Notes under the pieces: generated by a model | Seen by the model: the letters and a program-made list of their open reading frames with translations, nothing else | What the model was told of the DNA's origin: nothing | Databases searched by the model: none | Translations under genes and position numbers: made by a program | Shown here: positions 48,126-51,807 of the stretch, in pieces | How positions within the stretch are numbered: position 1 is the stretch's first letter | Layout of the letters: each line of letters begins with the position of its first letter | Source of the DNA: Paracoccaceae bacterium | GTDB lineage: Bacteria > Pseudomonadota > Alphaproteobacteria > Rhodobacterales > Rhodobacteraceae | Length of the DNA stretch: 51,807 bases | Direction: 5' to 3' | Assembly (NCBI GenBank): GCA_020832445.1 | Contig: JAFIEO010000020.1 | Span: forward strand, 1-51,807

Positions 48126-48480
48126 TGACCGCGCACTGTGCTTGAGCAAGCCATAGGCGCGGGTCATGTACGCCGCACATTTAGGACCACCACTTCACCC
48201 GAAGCGCGTCCCATCCGACTTGCGGATTATGATTTCCCTAGACGGCTTTGAAACGCCAAAAGTAAATCGCAAACTGGCCATGAATGCGCCCTAAAGAAAT
48301 CAAGGGGTTACGGGCGTTTTGCAAACCGTATTGCGGGCCTTCTGTGTGGGTCTGATAGACCTTCGAATTTGCGCAAATTGATGGAAACAAGTGCAGGCTA
48401 CGTGTAGGGATAATCCGTAACGGCTTTTCGGCAGGGCAACCTGCGCTGGCCTTGACGCGAGGCATTGCAGGATACATCCG
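48126..48480. other. Intergenic region between tctC and the glycosyltransferase
   Basis: About 355 bp without a credible gene. The second half is AT-richer and contains short direct words but no repeat copy. It probably carries the promoter of the glycosyltransferase gene. No clear -35/-10 pair is assigned. Confidence 0.4.
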
Positions 48481-49278
48481 ATGAACGATCAGCTTGTTGT
48501 GTATACGGTCCTTGTTGGTGACGGCTTCGCGCTGCCCGATACAGTTCCGACCGCTGGCGTCGAGTATATCTGCTTCACGGATAATCCGGATCTGCCCAGC
48601 AACGGCTGGACGCTGAAGCGGATTTCTCCGCTGTTCCCGTCAGACCTTATCCGGAGCTCACGCGAACCTAAAATCCGGCCACATCGATGTCTGCAAGATT
48701 ACAGCCGGTCCCTCTATATCGATACCCGAGTGCAGCTTACTGACGATCCGAACCTCATATGGAATGATCTGATCAGTTCCGACGATGTGTCATTCGGTGG
48801 ATTCTATCACTCGTTTAGGGAAAGCGTGGCGGCCGAATTCGCCTCTGTCCGCGATCTGAACCTTGACGATCCGGGGCGGGTGAAGGAACTGCAAACGATG
48901 TACGAAACCCATCTACCGGAGATATTGAAGCAACGCCCTGTCTGGGGCGGGATACTCGCGCGCCGGCACAATGCTGTCGAATGCATTGAGGCAATGGAGA
49001 TATGGTGGGCGCATGTCTTGCGCTATTCGAGGCGCGACCAACTCTCGCTGGTGCTGGCGCTGGCTTCGATACCGCCTGAAACCCTGAACGTCCTGACCGG
49101 TGACAACCACAAGGGCGATCATTTCTATTGGCCGACGACCACCGAACGGCCGGTGCGGTATTTTGATCATAGATCCTCGGTAGGCCCGATGCAGGCGATC
49201 CGGCGCGCCCTAAAGAATTTCGAGAAAACCTACCTTCGGCCGGTGCTGAAGGGCGGGAAATCAAAACTTCGGAAATAG
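48481..49278 (+). CDS. DUF616-like glycosyltransferase
   Basis: A 265-residue soluble protein. The N-terminus VVYTVLVGDGFALPDTVP and ICFTDNPDLPSNGWTLK match the DUF616/TOD1-type glycosyltransferase start, as do KIRPHRCLQDYSRSLYIDTR (a DxD-like metal site near YIDTR), PVWGGILARRHNAVE and SRRDQLSLVLAL. Such proteins are found in capsule and exopolysaccharide loci. ATG 48481 lacks a strong ribosome binding site. The gene converges with a rhamnan-synthesis-like gene, the two ends lying 7 bp apart. A function in surface polysaccharide is inferred from motif and neighbourhood. Confidence 0.78.
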   Translation: MNDQLVVYTVLVGDGFALPDTVPTAGVEYICFTDNPDLPSNGWTLKRISPLFPSDLIRSSREPKIRPHRCLQDYSRSLYIDTRVQLTDDPNLIWNDLISSDDVSFGGFYHSFRESVAAEFASVRDLNLDDPGRVKELQTMYETHLPEILKQRPVWGGILARRHNAVECIEAMEIWWAHVLRYSRRDQLSLVLALASIPPETLNVLTGDNHKGDHFYWPTTTERPVRYFDHRSSVGPMQAIRRALKNFEKTYLRPVLKGGKSKLRK

Positions 49279-49285
49279 CGGTCGA

Positions 49286-50398
49286 TCAGCTGGCTGCCTG
49301 CGTGTCCTCTGGCGTGAAATCACGCGCCATGGCGACAACCTCACTTTTCACGGCGGGTTCGAACTGCACACTGATATCGCGGTCAACCGTGATCTTGCGC
49401 TGCATCTGATAGTTGTAGCTCTTGCTCTTCTTCATCGCAGCGAAGCCGATGCCTTGAAACAGCATGCCAGGTTCACTGCCAACCACATTCCGGCTCAGTT
49501 TGCCGGAGTCCAACCCTTCAATCAGTGTCTGGCGAATAGCGGTTACATCCCCCGCGGGGATATCCTTGAACAATGCAGCGCTATGGTGCCCAATGGTATT
49601 GAGATAACTCACCGCGGCAGTGACTTCTTCGTCCGCGCAACTTTCATAATGCGCTTTCATGTCATCCGCTGAAAAGAGCCAGCCGATCTTGAAGTTCCGG
49701 CTCTCAAAATAGCGGGTCATCTTCATTTCGCTGCTGCGAATCGTCATATACCGGCTGTTCGACACTTTCATCTTTGACCAATAGTCCCGAAACTCAGGCG
49801 ATTTCAGGAAGGCAGCGCCTTTGAACATGAAGAAATAGCTCTGCACATGCGCATTTTGGCGTTTCGGGTGCGACTTCGCGAAAGAGTACCCCACCAGCTC
49901 GCCCGGCGTATCGAGCATGCGTGCCAGGTGGTCACAGTCCTTGAACACGGGAAACCAGATGCTGTCATTGATGCAGGTGATGCTGTTCAGCTCATATGGC
50001 TGTGCAGTCAAATGCAGAATCGCATCTCGATAGCCGCCAAAATCATACCCGAAATTCGGCCGCTTCATGACCAGCGCGCAATGCGCCTTCAACATTTCAA
50101 ATTCCGAGGCGTTAACAGAGGAATTCAGGACGACCAGCGTCGAGAAGCCTTCGGACTGCAGGTGCCTAAGCGTGTGAAATAGTGATGCTGCGAGGCCATT
50201 TGGTTGGTAGACGAGCAGCACGACTACATTCTTTCCTACCACATCGGCACCTTGCCGAACTTCTATGCGCGCATCCCGATCGCGATCAAAGTTGCGCTGC
50301 TGTTGCCAGTAAACCGGCCTCATCAGAAACGCCTTGAGCTGCTCTCGAACGCGTTGTGATTCGCGGACGATTTTCCATCTTGGTATCATCAAAATCAC
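49286..50398 (-). CDS. Rhamnan synthesis protein F-like glycosyltransferase
   Basis: A 370-residue protein. The middle contains KRPNFGYDFGGYRDAI, a hallmark of RgpF-type rhamnan-synthesis proteins. The segment ITCINDSIWFPVFKD, followed by AHVQSYFFMFKGAAF, fits the same domain. In streptococci RgpF adds rhamnose side groups to a polyrhamnose chain, and related proteins occur in many capsule loci. The last 60 residues (AVKSEVVAMARDFTPEDTQA) are variable. No membrane segment is visible. It lies between two other polysaccharide-type genes, which supports a role in cell-surface glycan assembly. Confidence 0.75.
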   Translation of the reverse strand: MILMIPRWKIVRESQRVREQLKAFLMRPVYWQQQRNFDRDRDARIEVRQGADVVGKNVVVLLVYQPNGLAASLFHTLRHLQSEGFSTLVVLNSSVNASEFEMLKAHCALVMKRPNFGYDFGGYRDAILHLTAQPYELNSITCINDSIWFPVFKDCDHLARMLDTPGELVGYSFAKSHPKRQNAHVQSYFFMFKGAAFLKSPEFRDYWSKMKVSNSRYMTIRSSEMKMTRYFESRNFKIGWLFSADDMKAHYESCADEEVTAAVSYLNTIGHHSAALFKDIPAGDVTAIRQTLIEGLDSGKLSRNVVGSEPGMLFQGIGFAAMKKSKSYNYQMQRKITVDRDISVQFEPAVKSEVVAMARDFTPEDTQAAS

Positions 50399-50734
50399 CA
50401 GTTCCTACATAGTTGCTTGTCAACCTGTGTCGTAGAACCGAAGCACTACCCTGTTGGGGGGGCTTAATGAAGTCTGATCTTCCGGACCGTTGTGGATTAA
50501 TGTGGAATTTAGTGTTGTGTTTCTATTCACAGAAACCGAGCTGAGGCGAGCTGATCAGTTCCATCGACAAGAGCGGCGGTATCGCTGCTTCCAGTCGAAA
50601 CGGAAATTTCTTGAGTTTTGATGAAGCATCAGGCATTTAAATGTCTTGAGGGACTTTGCATGGTGAGTATTGGCCAAATCAACTTAGGCCTTCCGTAACC
50701 CATAGGTATATTGATTGATGACAGGCCATTATAC
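50399..50734. other. Intergenic region, AT-rich
   Basis: About 335 bp between the minus-strand RgpF-like gene and the ParB-like gene. Base composition drops to a visibly lower GC than the housekeeping part. No gene, repeat copy or confident promoter is seen. Confidence 0.4.
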
Positions 50735-51400
50735 ATGATCAAAGATATTACGAGAAAAATACTACGTGCAGATATCGACGATAGCCTGATGGCGAATGTT
50801 CGTATCTTGCGTAATTTTCTACACCCTACGGACCTGCGCAATCGGGTTTTGTACGGACCTGATGCACCTCGTTATGGTGATCGTATTTTGATAGATCCGC
50901 GTTTGGTGAAGGGTGTGATGATGCCTCGTAAGTTGTTCCTTTCTGGCCAAGTGGTTGAGAGTTTTCCGCCAACTGCAGAAGCCAGAATTATCCCTTTGCG
51001 AGAACACCCCAAGATTGGGGCGTGTTTGGAGCACTGGGGAAAGGGAGTGCCCTGGTCGAAGACAAAATACTTGTCGTCCATCATAGCGGCCGGAAAAGGT
51101 AAGTATGGGGGAACGCCCGAAAGGGTTGATGCCCACTGGTCACAATATGATCGAATGCTGGACGTGGTAAAGCGCGAAGGACGACTGCGCAGGCGTGCTC
51201 AGATATACAGGCGTAATTTTCGTGAACAGCGCGGCATTCTGGTACATATAGACAAGGATGGATCACTATACCAAGGCAATAGTGGAAATCGTCGCTTTGC
51301 CATTGCATTAGTGGCAGGCTTACCGGTCATTCCGGCGCAGGTTGGGTGTGTGCATGTAGAGGCGCTAGAGAAATTCAAAGCGCTTCGTTGCACTCGCTAA
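50735..51400 (+). CDS. Hypothetical protein with a ParB/Srx-like C-terminal region
   Basis: A 221-residue protein of unknown function. ATG 50735 (MIKDITRKILRADIDDSL) is preferred over the TTG at 50711, but no strong ribosome binding site supports either. The C-terminal block ILVHIDKDGSLYQGNSGNRR followed by FAIALVAGLPVIPAQVGCVH fits the ParB-like pattern (nucleotide or cofactor-binding GNxxR). Proteins of this kind occur in polysaccharide and modification loci without an assigned role. The codon use and AT content differ from the housekeeping genes, which suggests transfer. The product name should stay hypothetical. Confidence 0.55.
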   Translation: MIKDITRKILRADIDDSLMANVRILRNFLHPTDLRNRVLYGPDAPRYGDRILIDPRLVKGVMMPRKLFLSGQVVESFPPTAEARIIPLREHPKIGACLEHWGKGVPWSKTKYLSSIIAAGKGKYGGTPERVDAHWSQYDRMLDVVKREGRLRRRAQIYRRNFREQRGILVHIDKDGSLYQGNSGNRRFAIALVAGLPVIPAQVGCVHVEALEKFKALRCTR

Positions 51401-51807
51401 CTCGTCGACAGTTGTTCTCAGACAGTTTGGAATGGGGCAGGTCGCTGGATCTGTTAAGTTTTCGTGCAGTCCCAAGAACTCGTCGGGCCGGGCGTTTGCT
51501 GCTAAATGTTGAGTGCCGCCGATGACGGCTGTAGACGACATTGATCTACAGAAAGATCGTAAGCGTATTCTGAGCGCCACCTTCCAGTCTTTGCCCTGAG
51601 CTGCGATCTCCGGCCTGATTGAAATCGGGATGGAGTTTCGCGATGGCGACTACGGATGAGTTTCTCCGTAAGCGACGGCCACGCCCCATTGATTTGTCCT
51701 GTTCCTGGCGCGTGACATGCCTGCGAGAAGGTCTGTGCGAGCAGATGGAGGTTGCGCATGGCGGATGGTGGCGACGGATTTATGGGCCGGTGTGAAATTG
51801 TTGAACC
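51401..51807. other. Window end without a supported gene
   Basis: About 400 bp with short overlapping open frames on both strands, none with a clear product. The composition suggests decayed accessory or insertion-sequence DNA, but I found no transposase motif or inverted ends. A gene that continues beyond the window is possible. Confidence 0.4.

Noticed and set aside
51502-51759. 85-residue minus-strand open frame at the window end as a transposase fragment
   Set aside because: No DDE or helix-turn-helix motif, no inverted ends and no ribosome binding site. It cannot be supported.

Overview
The window looks like a chromosomal segment of an alphaproteobacterium of the family Rhodobacteraceae (order Rhodobacterales). 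The evidence is gene content: an F1 ATP synthase operon atpHAGDC without the Fo genes, DUF6456/DUF6477 proteins, a stand-alone trpA, a single-chain pyruvate carboxylase, a Hint-domain protein, a DUF1127 gene followed by CCUCCUCCC-loop hairpins, and a GAAC-N7-GAAC LexA box in front of a UvrD-type helicase. No tRNA, rRNA or CRISPR array was seen. The genus cannot be fixed from the sequence alone.

Region 1-4800 is accessory. It starts inside a GMC oxidoreductase gene with its small-subunit partner, whose 3' end abuts a decayed ISL3-family insertion sequence (42-bp inverted ends at 1037-1078 and 1766-1807). After about 430 bp without a gene come a DUF932 gene and a tyrosine recombinase that points away from the 5' end of dusA. 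This is the arrangement of a genomic island integrated into dusA.

Region 4771-34500 is mostly housekeeping. In order it holds dusA, DUF6477, a DUF6456 regulator resembling the gene-transfer-agent activator GafA, an ABC-F ATPase, a DsbA-like oxidoreductase, an AmiC-type amidase, PBP1A, prfB, a DUF2189 membrane protein, a Hint protein, a small membrane protein, cysK, an MscS-type channel, atpHAGDC, a methyltransferase, gloB, clpA, a rhomboid protease and trpA. Four copies of a structured intergenic repeat of about 180-230 bp lie here (near 7564, 14838, 23010 and 33505). They contain internal hairpins, a long-range closing stem and terminal inverted repeats, and I do not recognise the family.

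Region 34600-48100 holds pyc, an FMN alpha-hydroxy-acid dehydrogenase, a short BLUF blue-light sensor, a UvrD-type helicase with a LexA box, a DUF1127 gene followed by six tandem hairpins whose minus-strand loops read CCTCCTCCC (the Cuckoo/CcsR sRNA arrangement of Rhodobacter), a HIT protein, an ApbC/Mrp Fe-S carrier, and a tripartite tricarboxylate transporter tctBAC.

Region 48481-51807 is accessory again. It has a DUF616-type glycosyltransferase, a RgpF-like rhamnan-synthesis protein and a ParB-like-fold hypothetical protein in more AT-rich DNA. These are probably surface-polysaccharide genes of variable content. The last 400 bp contain no gene I can support.
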